Shown here piece by piece: positions 22,885-32,515 of a DNA stretch of 48,404 nt. The notes under the pieces were generated by a model. That model ran no database searches. It was not told the origin of the DNA and saw nothing but the letters and a program-made list of their open reading frames with translations. The translations under genes were made by a program, and so were the position numbers. The DNA comes from a virus. Location of the stretch: positions 1 to 48,404 of IMG/VR virus record IMGVR_UViG_3300045996_001029, one strand, 5' to 3'. Positions within the stretch are counted from its first letter, which is position 1, and each line of letters starts with the position of its first letter.

Positions 22885-22918
22885 AGGTTGGGACGTCTTT
22901 TCATTGGCGTCCCAACCT
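22885..22918 (+). terminator. Strong stem-loop after the tail tube gene
   Basis: A perfect 11-bp stem AGGTTGGGACG/CGTCCCAACCT has a 12-base T-rich loop. It ends about 35 bases before the start of the tail chaperone. It is likely to limit read-through from the abundant tube transcript. Confidence 0.75.
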
Positions 22919-22953
22919 TCCCCATCTGGTCGCCACTACCACAGGAGAGAGAC

Positions 22954-23223
22954 ATGCCCGCACCGACGTTCACCGTCGAGTTCCTCGACGGCAGGACTGA
23001 AAAAGTAAAGCTGACACCTCGCGCCCAGGTCGATTATGAAGCCGCAACCGGTAAGCCCCTGACGGGGATGGGAGGCGGGGATCGCCCTGTCTCGGAGATG
23101 TATGAGCTGGCGTGGTACGCCGCTGGAAAGCCGGATACGTTCGACGTTTGGTTGGACGGCCTCGAGGCCATCCTCAGCGAGGAGCAGCAGGAGGCCGAGG
23201 AGAGTGAAGCCCGCCCTACCTGA
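22954..23223 (+). CDS. Tail assembly chaperone, first frame (gpG-like)
   Basis: 89 aa from ATG 22954, behind ACAGGAGAGAGAC; an upstream in-frame ATG (22870) is inside the hairpin region and unlikely. APTFTVEFLDGRTEKVKLTP and MYELAWYAAGKP resemble tail chaperones of actinophages. The position between the tube and tape-measure genes is diagnostic. The next frame may be joined by ribosomal frameshifting. Confidence 0.78.
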   Translation: MPAPTFTVEFLDGRTEKVKLTPRAQVDYEAATGKPLTGMGGGDRPVSEMYELAWYAAGKPDTFDVWLDGLEAILSEEQQEAEESEARPT

Positions 23224-23531
23224 CCCGGAAGGTCATCCAAGTTGCGATGCTCACCGGGCTCTCAGTCGAGGACTTGTTGGCGTCCGATCTGGCCTTCGAG
23301 ATGGCCCTCGACGAGTTCAAGTACCAATGGACCCAGGAGCACGAGCTTCTGGCCACCATTGCCGACCAGCTCTCGGCGCTGACCCGCGTCATGTTGCAGG
23401 CGTATGGGGCGAAGAACGTCGCCCCCTTCACCCCATACCCGCGCCCGGAGCGCAAAAAGGCGGTAGCCGCCGTCCCCGCCACCAACGTCATCTCGTTCGG
23501 GGAGTTCAAGGACTGGATCGGGAGGGAGTGA
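23208..23531 (+). CDS. Tail assembly chaperone, second frame (gpT-like)
   Basis: This frame is open from 23208 (after a TGA at 23205) and contains an ATG at 23247 that would give 94 aa. It is in the -1 frame relative to the upstream chaperone, the arrangement used for gpG-T fusions. A fusion near 23212-23220 would read ...RP-YLTRKVIQVAMLTGLS. No ideal slippery heptamer is visible (only CGCCCT, where a single Pro tRNA might slip), so independent initiation at 23247 remains possible. Confidence 0.65.
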   Translation, partial: SPPYLTRKVIQVAMLTGLSVEDLLASDLAFEMALDEFKYQWTQEHELLATIADQLSALTRVMLQAYGAKNVAPFTPYPRPERKKAVAAVPATNVISFGEFKDWIGRE

Positions 23532-23535
23532 TCTA

Positions 23536-26500
23536 GTGGCGAGCCTGGGGAGTCTCGTCGCCACGATTCGGGTCGATGTCGGTTCGGCAATAGCCGACGT
23601 CAACGCAGTCGCCAACGCCATCCAACGCTCCCTCGCCGGGGCGCTATCGACTGTCTCCACCTCACTCGGCTCCGAGGCGTTCTCGGGGATGCGGGCGGCA
23701 GCGGAGGGCGCCGCAGCCGGGATGCAGCGGGTGGCCCAGGAGGCCGCCAAGGTCAACACCGAAGTCCGAGAGGGCACCGGGCTGATCCAATCTTGGGACG
23801 ACTACCTGAGAGCGGCGAGCGCCGAGTACCAGCGTCTGGCCGAGATAGCGGGCCAGACCGCCGACTTCACCACCCGCAGCCTTAAGGCCCAACAAGCCCT
23901 GACCCGGGCCACCGCCTTCCGGGGGCCACCGGGGATAGTCGCACCCCGCTCGGTGGACGTGGAGATGGGGCGGGTGCAGCGGGACCCGGCCACAGGCCGC
24001 TTCATGGCCTCGATCGAGAAGCAGCTGGCCGAGATTCGCGATCGAGCGCGAGAGACCGACCTGGCCATCTCCCAGATCGGGGATGGGTTCTCGGTGGCGA
24101 CACCGCTGGCCGACCAGCTCACCGCCCGGTTCAAGGCGATGGACGCGGCGCTCCTCAACGTCCGGGTTCACGCCCAGGGCTTCGCCGGGCATCTCCGGGT
24201 GTCGGTGGAGCCGTTGGAGCGGATTGCCCGGGCCGCACAAAGAGCCGGCCACAACCTGAATGCCTCCTCCATCTCGGCCCATCGGCTTCGCACCGGACTG
24301 GAACAGGCGTCGGCGGCGGCGGGACGGCTGAACGCCCAGGACATGAGGCGGATGCGGAACGAGTTGGCGAACCTGGCCGCGTTCGTCCTGCCGGGGCGGG
24401 CGGGGTCGATGGTGTTCGGGTTGCAGAGCCTGGGGCGGCTGATGGGGGTGGCGGGAGCAGCCGGGGCCGGGTTCGCGACGGGGCTGGGAGCGGTGGCGGT
24501 GGGGGCGTATGCGACCGTCCAGGCGATCCAGGCGGTGACCGGGGCGCTCACCAACCTCATCTCCACCGGGTTCCAGGCCGGGGCGGGGATCGAGAACTTG
24601 CTGATCTCGTTCGAGGCGTTGACCGGGAGCGCAGAGGAGGCGCACGCCGAGGTCCAAGCCCTCGTCGACCTCGCCACCAAGTCGCCGTTCAAGCTCGACA
24701 CCCTCTTGGCTTTGGACCGGATGCTGCTTTCCCAGGGCGTCAGGTCCGGGGAATTGCGCGAGTCCCTCGTCCAGTCGATCGACGCCATCGGTGCCGCCTT
24801 CGGGCGATCCGACGACGACATCTTGAATCTGGGGAAGGCCGTCGCCCAGGTGTTCGGGCGGGGCTACCTGTCCGGGGACGAGCTTCGACAGCTCTACAAC
24901 CAGATGGTCCCGATCTGGGACTTGTTGAGAACCCTTCCCGAGTTCACCGGCGAGTCTCAGGCGGCGATTCGGAAACTATCCGAACAACAGGAGATTTCCG
25001 CTATCGAGATGGGGCGGGCCTTCGGGCTGTTCGCTCAGGACCTGGCCGCCGCAGCCGAGATGCAGGCGAACTCCATCACCGGCCTCAAGTTGAGGATCCA
25101 AGAGTTGCGCGAGGCCCGGCTGGGATTGGCCTTCGTCCAGATCGAGGACACCCACCTCGGACCTTTGGAGGCGATCCAGTCGATCTTGATCCCCATCGTG
25201 GAGACCTTGGAGCGACTCGACTTCCGGCCTCTCGCCGCCTCCATCGGGGCGCTGTTCGGGGCGCTGCTGCGGCCCTTCAACGGGCTGGTGCAGAGCGGTA
25301 ACTTCCTCGTCAACCTGTTCCAGGTCTGGATACCGGGGGCGATCAACTTCCTGGCGCTCGTGATCGAGGAGTTCCGCCAGGGCATCGGGGGCATCGGCAA
25401 CACCTTCGCCGGGATATGGAACGTGGTGAAGCAGGTCGCCCCCTTCATCGGGATCGCCTTCGCCGTGGCCTTCGGCGCCATCATCAACGGGATCAACGTC
25501 GTCATCGCTGCCTTCGGCGCGCTCTACTCGGCAATCGGGGTCGTGATCGGGCTGATCCGGGTGTTCTTCGCCTTCTTCACCGGAGGGGCGAGAGGGGCAG
25601 TCTCGGACACCTTCGACTCGTTGCGATCCGGGGTGGGGTCCTTTGGTGACCTCGCCACCTCCGGGGCGCGGGCGCTCGACTCCACCCTGGACCTGATCGC
25701 CGGGGTCCGGGACCTCACGGTGGAGGTGGAGGACTTCGGAAAGGAGGCCGACCCCCAATTCGCCAACACCGGCGAGATGATGGAACACGTCGCGGAGGAG
25801 GCGGGCAAGGACGGGGCGGCCGGGGCGGTGTCCGAGCTCAACAAGGCGATGAACGAGCTGTATGAGCTGACCCGGCGCATCTTCGGGCGGCGCTCCGACC
25901 TGGAGGAGGGGCTGCTCGGCTCAGAGGGCTTCACCGCCACCATCGACTCCATCGTCAACATGGGCGCCAAGCTCATCGAGATAATGACGACCCTCGGCCA
26001 GCGGGGGATCGTCGACATGCTGGTGGACTCGACCGAGGCGCTGATCCGGCTGGCGGAGCGGCGGGAGCTGGTGGCGGAGAAGCTGGCGAACGCTGAGGAC
26101 GCCCTCCAAGACGCCATCGACGCCCGGGACAAGTTTGCCGAGGGCTTGCGCCAGACCGCACTCGACTTCGCCAACGCCCTCACCGTCGAGGAGCAGACCG
26201 AGCAGCGGTGGCGACACATCGCCGCCCAGGGCTTCTTCGTGGTCGAGGAGATTGAGACTCAGGAGAGCTTCACCGAGGCCCTGAAGCGTCGGCTCAAGGC
26301 GCTGCGGGAGTTTTTCGCCGGGATCAAGCAGCTGCGCGAGGGAGGGCTGGACCCCGACCTTCTCGCCCAACTATTCGCGGCAGGGCCGGAGCAAGCCGGG
26401 GGCATCGTCGAGGGTCTGTTGGAAGGTGGGGCGGCGGCGATTGCCGAGACCAACGTCCTCCAGAACCAGATCATGACCCTGGCCGGCCAAATGGCTGCTT

Positions 26501-27237
26501 ACGGGGCAGAGCAGTGGCATGCGGTGGGAGTGGCCGAGGCCCGGGCGCTGGTCGAGGGGCTGGAAGGCGAGATGGAGGCGATAGAGGCTTCCGCCATCGG
26601 AATCACCAACACGATCTACGAGGCGGTCTTGCCCTTCGCCAAGAAGATGGAAGAGCAGGGGGCGGCGATGGGTTCCGGGGTGGCCTCGGGGCTGAGTGCC
26701 TCGATCCCCGAAATCGGTGGGTCGATGTTCGAGATAGAAGGCACGATGGCGAGCCACCAGGATCGGTGGGACAAGATGATGGCCACCGAGTCGGTGGGGC
26801 TGACCGATCCCATCGAGGCCGAGTTCGACGGGATGCTGGGACATATCGAGGCGGTCAACGAGGCGATGATCGAGTCGATATCGGGTGAGGACGGGTTGGT
26901 GACCAGCATCCAAGACGCCCTCGACGACATCGAAATCGACGTGCTCGAATGGCTCCCGCCCGACGACGGGCCGTGGATGGATCAGCTGGCGGCCTGGCTC
27001 CGGGAGCGCATCGAGGACGCCCTGGGCGGGGAGATTCGCTCTGGGCCCTTGGTCCGGCCTCGACCGGGCGGCGTATTCAACGAGGAGGAGGAGTCCAGCA
27101 CCCAGCAGCAGAGCCTCATGGCCGCACCCCAGGTCAACGTGTTCATCGGGGACCAAGAGCTTCGGGGGATGATCTCGACCGAGATGGTGGTGGCGGAGAC
27201 GGACAACGCGATCCGAGTGGTGAGAGGGAGGCGCTAG
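23536..27237 (+). CDS. Tape measure protein
   Basis: 1233 aa from GTG. Residues about 350-500 carry the N-terminal tape-measure domain (GAGIENLLISFEALTGSAEE, LVDLATKSPFKLDTL, GRGYLSGDELRQLYNQMV). Hydrophobic stretches occur near residues 300-345 and 635-690, and coiled coils toward the end. By the usual rule of about 0.15 nm per residue the tail would be roughly 185 nm long. It scaffolds the tube and is ejected with the DNA. Confidence 0.94.
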   Translation: MASLGSLVATIRVDVGSAIADVNAVANAIQRSLAGALSTVSTSLGSEAFSGMRAAAEGAAAGMQRVAQEAAKVNTEVREGTGLIQSWDDYLRAASAEYQRLAEIAGQTADFTTRSLKAQQALTRATAFRGPPGIVAPRSVDVEMGRVQRDPATGRFMASIEKQLAEIRDRARETDLAISQIGDGFSVATPLADQLTARFKAMDAALLNVRVHAQGFAGHLRVSVEPLERIARAAQRAGHNLNASSISAHRLRTGLEQASAAAGRLNAQDMRRMRNELANLAAFVLPGRAGSMVFGLQSLGRLMGVAGAAGAGFATGLGAVAVGAYATVQAIQAVTGALTNLISTGFQAGAGIENLLISFEALTGSAEEAHAEVQALVDLATKSPFKLDTLLALDRMLLSQGVRSGELRESLVQSIDAIGAAFGRSDDDILNLGKAVAQVFGRGYLSGDELRQLYNQMVPIWDLLRTLPEFTGESQAAIRKLSEQQEISAIEMGRAFGLFAQDLAAAAEMQANSITGLKLRIQELREARLGLAFVQIEDTHLGPLEAIQSILIPIVETLERLDFRPLAASIGALFGALLRPFNGLVQSGNFLVNLFQVWIPGAINFLALVIEEFRQGIGGIGNTFAGIWNVVKQVAPFIGIAFAVAFGAIINGINVVIAAFGALYSAIGVVIGLIRVFFAFFTGGARGAVSDTFDSLRSGVGSFGDLATSGARALDSTLDLIAGVRDLTVEVEDFGKEADPQFANTGEMMEHVAEEAGKDGAAGAVSELNKAMNELYELTRRIFGRRSDLEEGLLGSEGFTATIDSIVNMGAKLIEIMTTLGQRGIVDMLVDSTEALIRLAERRELVAEKLANAEDALQDAIDARDKFAEGLRQTALDFANALTVEEQTEQRWRHIAAQGFFVVEEIETQESFTEALKRRLKALREFFAGIKQLREGGLDPDLLAQLFAAGPEQAGGIVEGLLEGGAAAIAETNVLQNQIMTLAGQMAAYGAEQWHAVGVAEARALVEGLEGEMEAIEASAIGITNTIYEAVLPFAKKMEEQGAAMGSGVASGLSASIPEIGGSMFEIEGTMASHQDRWDKMMATESVGLTDPIEAEFDGMLGHIEAVNEAMIESISGEDGLVTSIQDALDDIEIDVLEWLPPDDGPWMDQLAAWLRERIEDALGGEIRSGPLVRPRPGGVFNEEEESSTQQQSLMAAPQVNVFIGDQELRGMISTEMVVAETDNAIRVVRGRR

Positions 27238-28677
27238 ATGCCGTTACCGGTGACTTCGGGCCTGATGGCGCACTTCGACGCCAGCGAGCTATTGGGCTTC
27301 GCCAATGGGGCGTCGGTGACCTCGTGGTCGTCGCTGGTCGCTGACCCGGACCTTGTCCTCTCGCCCCAGGCCGGGACCGCTCCCACCTACCAGACCAACT
27401 CCATCCCCATCTCGGGAAAGCCGGGGGTGCTGTTCTCGGGTGTCTCCCGGCTGGGCGGGGTGCTCTCGGCGGGGACATTCCCTGCCACCGCCACCTTCAT
27501 CTTCGTGGTGAAGAACCCGGCCAACGACGGGAACATCAAGTGGATGGTGACCTCCAACGGGTACGAGGTTGCGTCCAAGTGGAACAACGCCGACCGATGG
27601 GTGTTCGGGCAAAACCAGTTCTCCTTCATCGAGTTCACCGAGGCGGGGCTTACCAGCCAGTTCTGCACCTGGGTCCACGGCTACCAGGCGATCGGCGCTT
27701 TCGTCCGGGCCAACGGCATCCAAAAGGTGACCGGGAACCACGGCACCGCCGCCCACAACCAGCTCTACATGGGGGCCTTCGACGGGGGCAACTCGGGCTT
27801 CACGATGTACGAGCTGGCGGTCTACGACCGGGTCCTCACCACCACTGAGATCGAGGAGGTCGAGGCATACCTGGATGCGAAGTGGTTGCAGGAGGCCGTG
27901 GCCGAGCCGACCTTTGTCGCCCAGGCCCAAGGCCAGTTCGTCTTTCTGTCGATCGACGCTCCCGGAGCAGAGAGCGTCACCATCACCCGCCGCACCTTCG
28001 ACAACGCCGAGATTCGGGTCCGGGGCATCGTCAACGCCCCCATCGTCTCTGACGGGTTCGTGGGCTATGACTACGAGGCTCCCCAGGGCCGCGACCTGAC
28101 CTACACCGCCTACGTCACCTATCCCGACGACGAAGTGATCACGCTCTTCGACGATGCCGGGATCGTGGACTACGGCGGCGATTACATCATGCCGGTGGGC
28201 CGGTGGGAGTTCGGGATGACGCTGTTCGTGGAGTGGGACGGCATCTCGGGCAAGGAGCACTCGATGATCCAGGACACGGTCCCGGTCCTGGGTCGGAAGG
28301 GTCCGGTGTCGGTGTCTTGGGGGAGGCTGATGCCCCGGGGGTCGATTTCCTTCCTGACGATGGAGGATTTCGACCGGCGCAACTTCCTCCGGGTCATCGA
28401 GTACCCGGTAATCATGTTCGTGGCCCGATCCGGGTTCGGCTACGACGACCCGGTGTTCCTGTCGCTCGAGGTGGTCACCGAGGAGCGCACCATCGGCTAC
28501 GGCGGGGAGTCGTCGAGGCGGTGGATATGCGATGTGCAAGAGGTGGACCGGCCCCCGGCGACCTATGTGCTCCCGGTCCTCGCCAACTCATGGCAGTCGG
28601 TGTTCGACGCCTACGCCGACTGGCAGGCGGTGAAAGACACTCAGAGCAGCTGGTACCAGATCGCGGGGTATCCGTGA
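27238..28677 (+). CDS. Distal tail protein with N-terminal LamG/concanavalin-like domain
   Basis: 479 aa. Residues about 8-215 form a LamG-like jelly roll (MAHFDASELLGFANGASVTS, ATFIFVVKNPANDGN, NQLYMGAFDGGNSGFTMYEL, LTTTEIEEVEAYLDAKW), a fold that commonly binds carbohydrate. The rest has the beta-rich look of actinophage minor tail proteins that act as the Dit hub. It follows the tape measure directly, as Dit does. A glycan-binding function is inferred. Confidence 0.78.
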   Translation: MPLPVTSGLMAHFDASELLGFANGASVTSWSSLVADPDLVLSPQAGTAPTYQTNSIPISGKPGVLFSGVSRLGGVLSAGTFPATATFIFVVKNPANDGNIKWMVTSNGYEVASKWNNADRWVFGQNQFSFIEFTEAGLTSQFCTWVHGYQAIGAFVRANGIQKVTGNHGTAAHNQLYMGAFDGGNSGFTMYELAVYDRVLTTTEIEEVEAYLDAKWLQEAVAEPTFVAQAQGQFVFLSIDAPGAESVTITRRTFDNAEIRVRGIVNAPIVSDGFVGYDYEAPQGRDLTYTAYVTYPDDEVITLFDDAGIVDYGGDYIMPVGRWEFGMTLFVEWDGISGKEHSMIQDTVPVLGRKGPVSVSWGRLMPRGSISFLTMEDFDRRNFLRVIEYPVIMFVARSGFGYDDPVFLSLEVVTEERTIGYGGESSRRWICDVQEVDRPPATYVLPVLANSWQSVFDAYADWQAVKDTQSSWYQIAGYP

Positions 28678-29843
28678 TAGCGCCGCCGCACTCCCGCTAT
28701 CTGGAGCAGCTGCGGTACACCCACAAGGCCCACCTCCGCGTCACGGTGATGAACCCGGCAGGGGACAACCTGGGGACGCTGCCGGTGAACTCGGTGACCT
28801 TCGAGTTGGACGGGCTGGCTCAAATCCGCCGCTCCGCCACCATCATCGTCGGGGAGGACTTTGCCGAGACACGAGGGCGTGATGCGCTGGAGGCGATCAC
28901 GACCCGGGACGGGGTGGTGCGGCTGGAGCACGCGGTCAACCCGCTCGGGGCCGAGCAGTCCTCGGCACTGGTATGGGTGGTGCTGGCGACACTTCGGGTC
29001 CAAGACCTCAACCGCTCCGCGACGACGGCCTCGACCGAGATCATTGCCTTCGACCGGACGATGCTCCTCGACGAGTTCCAGCTACCCACTCCTCAACCGC
29101 TCAACGACACCTACCTCAACCTCATCGAGCGGATGATTGCCGAGCTCAAGGCCCCGGCTGCGGCCCCTCCGCCCCCGGTGCTGACCGAGCCCTTCATCGT
29201 CCACCCCTCGATCGACACTGTCTTGCGGCCGGCCCCGGGCAAATCCCTGGCCCAGGGAGCGAACCGGCTGGAGGAGATGCAGCGGCTGGCCGAGGCGATA
29301 GGTGGGGTGATTTCGTGCGACCAGCTGGGCCGCTTCACCCTCGCCCCCTACACCCTTCCCGGCCCTCGGGTCCTCGCCTTGACCTTGGGGGAGGGCGGGA
29401 CCATCGAGAACGTCGGGGAGGAGTTCAGCCGCACCAACCAGTACAACGCGGTCGGGATCGAGTTCACCCCCACCGACCCCGACACCGGGCAGATTCAGTC
29501 CAAGCAGTTCTACAAGTACGACAACGTCCCCTCCTCGCCCACCTACTACGACGGCCCGTTTGGGCGCCGCAACATCTTCTTCCAAGAGGAGTACGCCCAC
29601 GTCCCCAACGACGCCACCGCCAACAAGATCGCCACCGAGCGCCTCAAGCAATACACCGGCTCGATCCGGGGCCTCAACCTCTCGGTGGTCTACAACCCAC
29701 TCTTGGAGCCGGGGGACCGCATCTCGGTCGAGTTCCCCGATGGGGTGGTCGAGGATCACATCATCGACCAAATCTCGATGCAGCTGGGAACGTCGGCACG
29801 AATGAGCGTGGTGACCCGATTCGAGAGCGTCCCGGGTCCCTAG
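28674..29843 (+). CDS. Minor tail protein, Tal/DUF5047-like
   Basis: 389 aa from a GTG overlapping the previous stop (GTGA); the much longer open frame is shadow. The start IAPPHSRYLEQLRYTHKAHL and the early GTLPVNSVTFELDGLAQIRR block fit actinobacterial minor tail proteins of the DUF5047 kind. A central NLIERMIAELKAPAAAPP and the late LEPGDRISVEFPDGVVEDHI fit the gp27/Tal-like tail hub. It probably forms the tail-tip hub. Confidence 0.78.
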   Translation: MIAPPHSRYLEQLRYTHKAHLRVTVMNPAGDNLGTLPVNSVTFELDGLAQIRRSATIIVGEDFAETRGRDALEAITTRDGVVRLEHAVNPLGAEQSSALVWVVLATLRVQDLNRSATTASTEIIAFDRTMLLDEFQLPTPQPLNDTYLNLIERMIAELKAPAAAPPPPVLTEPFIVHPSIDTVLRPAPGKSLAQGANRLEEMQRLAEAIGGVISCDQLGRFTLAPYTLPGPRVLALTLGEGGTIENVGEEFSRTNQYNAVGIEFTPTDPDTGQIQSKQFYKYDNVPSSPTYYDGPFGRRNIFFQEEYAHVPNDATANKIATERLKQYTGSIRGLNLSVVYNPLLEPGDRISVEFPDGVVEDHIIDQISMQLGTSARMSVVTRFESVPGP

Positions 29844-31115
29844 ATGCCCGTCCAAAACCCCTTCACGATGCTGGCCGACCAGCGAATCGACCGCCCGGTC
29901 CAGATGTACCGGGGAGAGGTCACCGCGGTCAACACCACCGACAAGTTGGTGAACGTCGACGTCACCGGCACCATCCTCGACGAGATTCCCTACACCGGGG
30001 CGACCGCTCCGGTGGTCGGGGGGCTGGTGTGGCTGCTCCGGTACGGGGCGACGATGCTCGCCTTCTCCGAGACTCCTGGGGGTGGAGGTGGGGAGCCGGG
30101 TCCGATGGGTCCCGAGGGTCCCGAGGGTCCTCCTGGCCCTGAAGGGCCGCAGGGTGATCCCGGGCCACAGGGTCCGACCGGAGCGACCGGCGCCCAGGGT
30201 CCGATCGGCCTCACGGGGCCACCGGGAGCGGACGGGGCCGAAGGCCCTCCTGGCCCGGAAGGGCAGGTAGGCCCGGAGGGTCCGGCTGGTCCTGAAGGCC
30301 CACCGGGGCCGATGGGCGAAGTGCCACCCGACACCTTCCTTGAGTTGGCGGGCGGGACGATGCTCGGCGACATCATCCTGGCCGGTGATCCGGACCAGGA
30401 CCTCGAGCCGGCCACCAAGCAGTACGTGGACGGGCTGATAACGATGGCCGGGGTCCCCCACGTCATCGACGAGACAGAGCCGCCCGCCCCGGTCGATGGG
30501 TTGTTGTGGACTCATCCGACTGAGGCGGCGACGGTCCCGGTGATGGTCCCTATCGGGTCGATGATGATGTGGCCGACCGCTACGGCCCCCTCTAGCTGGC
30601 TGATCTGTGATGGGAGTTCCTTCGACGGCTTGACCTATCCCGATCTGGCGACCCTTCTCGGCGGGACCACACTCCCTGATATGCGGGGGCGCTTCCCGAT
30701 TGGGGTCGGCACCCTCGGATCGGATACCTACGCCCTGGGCGACACCGGGGGATCGGCGCGGGTCGCCCTAGCCATCACGAACATGCCGACCCACTCCCAT
30801 ACGGTCAACCCGCCTGTGACGTCCACAGGCAACCAGGACGCTTCCCACACCCACAACATCGCTCACACCCACAACCTGAGCGGTTCCTTCGTCAACGACC
30901 TAACCAGCTCGGCTGGCTCCAACTCTCGGTTCAGAGAGGTCAGCGCCACTACTACGAGCGCTGCCTCCAACGCTGCGTCGGGCAACCAGCTTGCCAACCA
31001 TCAGCACAACGTGGACATACCGGCCTTCGATTCGGGGGATGCGGGTTCAGGGACCGCTCATGAGAATCGGCCTCCGTTCCTGGCGATCAACTTCATCATC
31101 AAGGCAGGCCCGTAA
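29844..31115 (+). CDS. Tail fiber: collagen-like stalk and tail-collar domain
   Basis: 423 aa. Residues 1-75 are an attachment domain ([20 protein letters not shown]). About residues 80-160 are Gly-X-Y repeats rich in Pro and Glu ([20 protein letters not shown]). Then [18 protein letters not shown] (a common fiber motif) and a tail-collar domain ([43 protein letters not shown]). The end has several HxH motifs ([12 protein letters not shown]). It is probably an adsorption fiber. Confidence 0.87.
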   Translation: MPVQNPFTMLADQRIDRPVQMYRGEVTAVNTTDKLVNVDVTGTILDEIPYTGATAPVVGGLVWLLRYGATMLAFSETPGGGGGEPGPMGPEGPEGPPGPEGPQGDPGPQGPTGATGAQGPIGLTGPPGADGAEGPPGPEGQVGPEGPAGPEGPPGPMGEVPPDTFLELAGGTMLGDIILAGDPDQDLEPATKQYVDGLITMAGVPHVIDETEPPAPVDGLLWTHPTEAATVPVMVPIGSMMMWPTATAPSSWLICDGSSFDGLTYPDLATLLGGTTLPDMRGRFPIGVGTLGSDTYALGDTGGSARVALAITNMPTHSHTVNPPVTSTGNQDASHTHNIAHTHNLSGSFVNDLTSSAGSNSRFREVSATTTSAASNAASGNQLANHQHNVDIPAFDSGDAGSGTAHENRPPFLAINFIIKAGP

Positions 31116-32128
31116 TGGCGGTGACTCGTATCTGGGACGCCGACAACGGCACATGGCAATTGGTCGGTGGGACGGTCGGGGCGGAAGCGTCCGGGGCGGG
31201 CCTCTACGTCCCCATCTCCGGGGAGACAATGACCGGACCCTTGCTCTTGGCGACCAACCCCACCGTCCCCGAGCAGGCAGCGACCAAGGCGTATGTGGAC
31301 TCGGTGGCGGGCGGGGGTGGGGGGACCATCCCCACCGGAGTGATTGAGATGTTCGCCGGGACCACGCCTCCGACCGGGTTCCTTATGTGCGACGGGTCGG
31401 TGATCTCTCGCACCACCTACGCCACCCTGTTTGCCGTGATCGGAGAGGCGTATGGGGCGGGTGACGGCTCGACCACCTTCAAGCTCCCCGACCTGATCCG
31501 CCGCTTCCCCCTGGGCGCAGGCACGACCACGGACACCAACCGGGCAGGCACTACCAACGTCGGGGCTTCTGGCGGAATCTTCTCCCACACTCACACTGGC
31601 GGAGTCCACGCCCATTCGATCGCGGCTCACACCCACGCTCAAGTGGCGCACGTCCACGACCTGGGATCGTCGGCCAACTCGGGTGGGGCCAACACGTCGG
31701 CTAGCGGTGCCCACGATCACAGCGTCGGAGCCAAAACCACGTCGTCTGACGCCCACTCCCACACTTTCTCCGATACCGGCACCGACTCGTTCACGACGGG
31801 CGGGCCGTCCACCGCCGTCAATATGCAATCGGGGTCGGCCACCGTCGCCGGGGGATCACACTCCCACTCGGGATCGGTGTCGATCAGCATCTCCGGCACC
31901 ACATCATCGGATAGCCACTCCCACTCGCTGGCCGCCTTCGATACCTCGGCGGTCGGGAACCACAGCCACGCTGCGCCGGTCCACGCCCACGATCTGGGCA
32001 ACTCTCCGGCTGGTGGCGCCACCACCACAGGCGGTTCTGGAACACTGACCTCGAACAACGGCGGCGCCGTAGAAACGGATGCGGCGAACCCGCCCTACCA
32101 AGGCGTCAACTACATCATCAAGACATGA
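31115..32128 (+). CDS. Second collar-type tail fiber with a His-rich tip
   Basis: 337 aa. ISGETMTGPLLLATNPTVPE, ATKAYVDSVAGGGGG and a collar domain (GVIEMFAGTTPPTGFLMCDG, FKLPDLIRRFPLGAG) mirror the previous gene without the collagen stalk. From about residue 155 to the end there are at least ten His-x-His motifs (HTHTGGVHAHS, HTHAQVAHVHD, HDH, HSHT, HSHS, HAHD). In T4 fibers such motifs coordinate iron along a needle. It is likely to form the receptor-binding tip. Confidence 0.86.
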   Translation: MAVTRIWDADNGTWQLVGGTVGAEASGAGLYVPISGETMTGPLLLATNPTVPEQAATKAYVDSVAGGGGGTIPTGVIEMFAGTTPPTGFLMCDGSVISRTTYATLFAVIGEAYGAGDGSTTFKLPDLIRRFPLGAGTTTDTNRAGTTNVGASGGIFSHTHTGGVHAHSIAAHTHAQVAHVHDLGSSANSGGANTSASGAHDHSVGAKTTSSDAHSHTFSDTGTDSFTTGGPSTAVNMQSGSATVAGGSHSHSGSVSISISGTTSSDSHSHSLAAFDTSAVGNHSHAAPVHAHDLGNSPAGGATTTGGSGTLTSNNGGAVETDAANPPYQGVNYIIKT

Positions 32129-32283
32129 GCGAGCAAACCCCCACCATCGAGGACGAGCTGAAGGTGCTGCGAAATTGGGTGATCGGGCTGGTGACCGGAT
32201 GCGAGGGGTGCACCGCCGAGGCGACCGCCTGGGTCGAGGCCCAGGGCGAGATAACGACCGAGTACGAGGCAGAGCAAGGGTGA
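32125..32283 (+). CDS. Small acidic protein (52 aa)
   Basis: The ATG at 32125 overlaps the fiber stop (ATGA). The product begins MSEQTPTIEDELKVLRNWVI and continues through GLVTGCEGCTAEATAWVEAQ, with one C-x2-C pair. It lies between the fiber and the holin-like gene. It may be a small chaperone or lysis accessory protein; no family is recognised. Confidence 0.65.
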   Translation: MSEQTPTIEDELKVLRNWVIGLVTGCEGCTAEATAWVEAQGEITTEYEAEQG

Positions 32284-32287
32284 ACCA

Positions 32288-32515
32288 ATGAGTGAGACAC
32301 TCAAAGAGGCGTTGTGGTGGACCTTGGTGTTCGTGGTAATAGCTGTCGTGATCGCCGCAGGCGTTCGGATCGTCAACTGGATCACCGATGGGACCGGGAG
32401 CAACTCTCAGATTTGGAAAGCCGCCCTGGTCTTGATCGGGGCCTCGGCGGGAGGCGGCAAGGCGGTGACGGCGATCAGACATAGACAAACCAACACTAAG
32501 GGAGATGAGGAATGA
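32288..32515 (+). CDS. Holin-like membrane protein
   Basis: 75 aa. The first membrane helix is about residues 9-29 (LWWTLVFVVIAVVIAAGVRI). A weaker second one is at about 42-57 (IWKAALVLIGASAGGG), followed by a polar tail (RHRQTNTKGDEE). Size, two helices and charged end fit a small holin, which would open the membrane for the endolysin. A ribosome binding site (AAGGGTGAACC) precedes the ATG. Confidence 0.68.
   Translation: MSETLKEALWWTLVFVVIAVVIAAGVRIVNWITDGTGSNSQIWKAALVLIGASAGGGKAVTAIRHRQTNTKGDEE

Noticed and set aside
24976-26219. Minus-strand frames under the tape measure gene
   Set aside because: Shadow frames; the plus strand carries the tape-measure domain and continuous coding.
30082-30320. 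Tandem GGTCC(T/C) repeats as a mobile or regulatory repeat
   Set aside because: They encode the Gly-X-Y collagen stalk of the tail fiber.
27289-30515. Very long minus-strand frames opposite the tail genes (for example 27289-28539 and 29082-30515)
   Set aside because: They are His/Gly/Val/Asp-rich mirror frames of real tail genes, a known artefact in GC-rich DNA.
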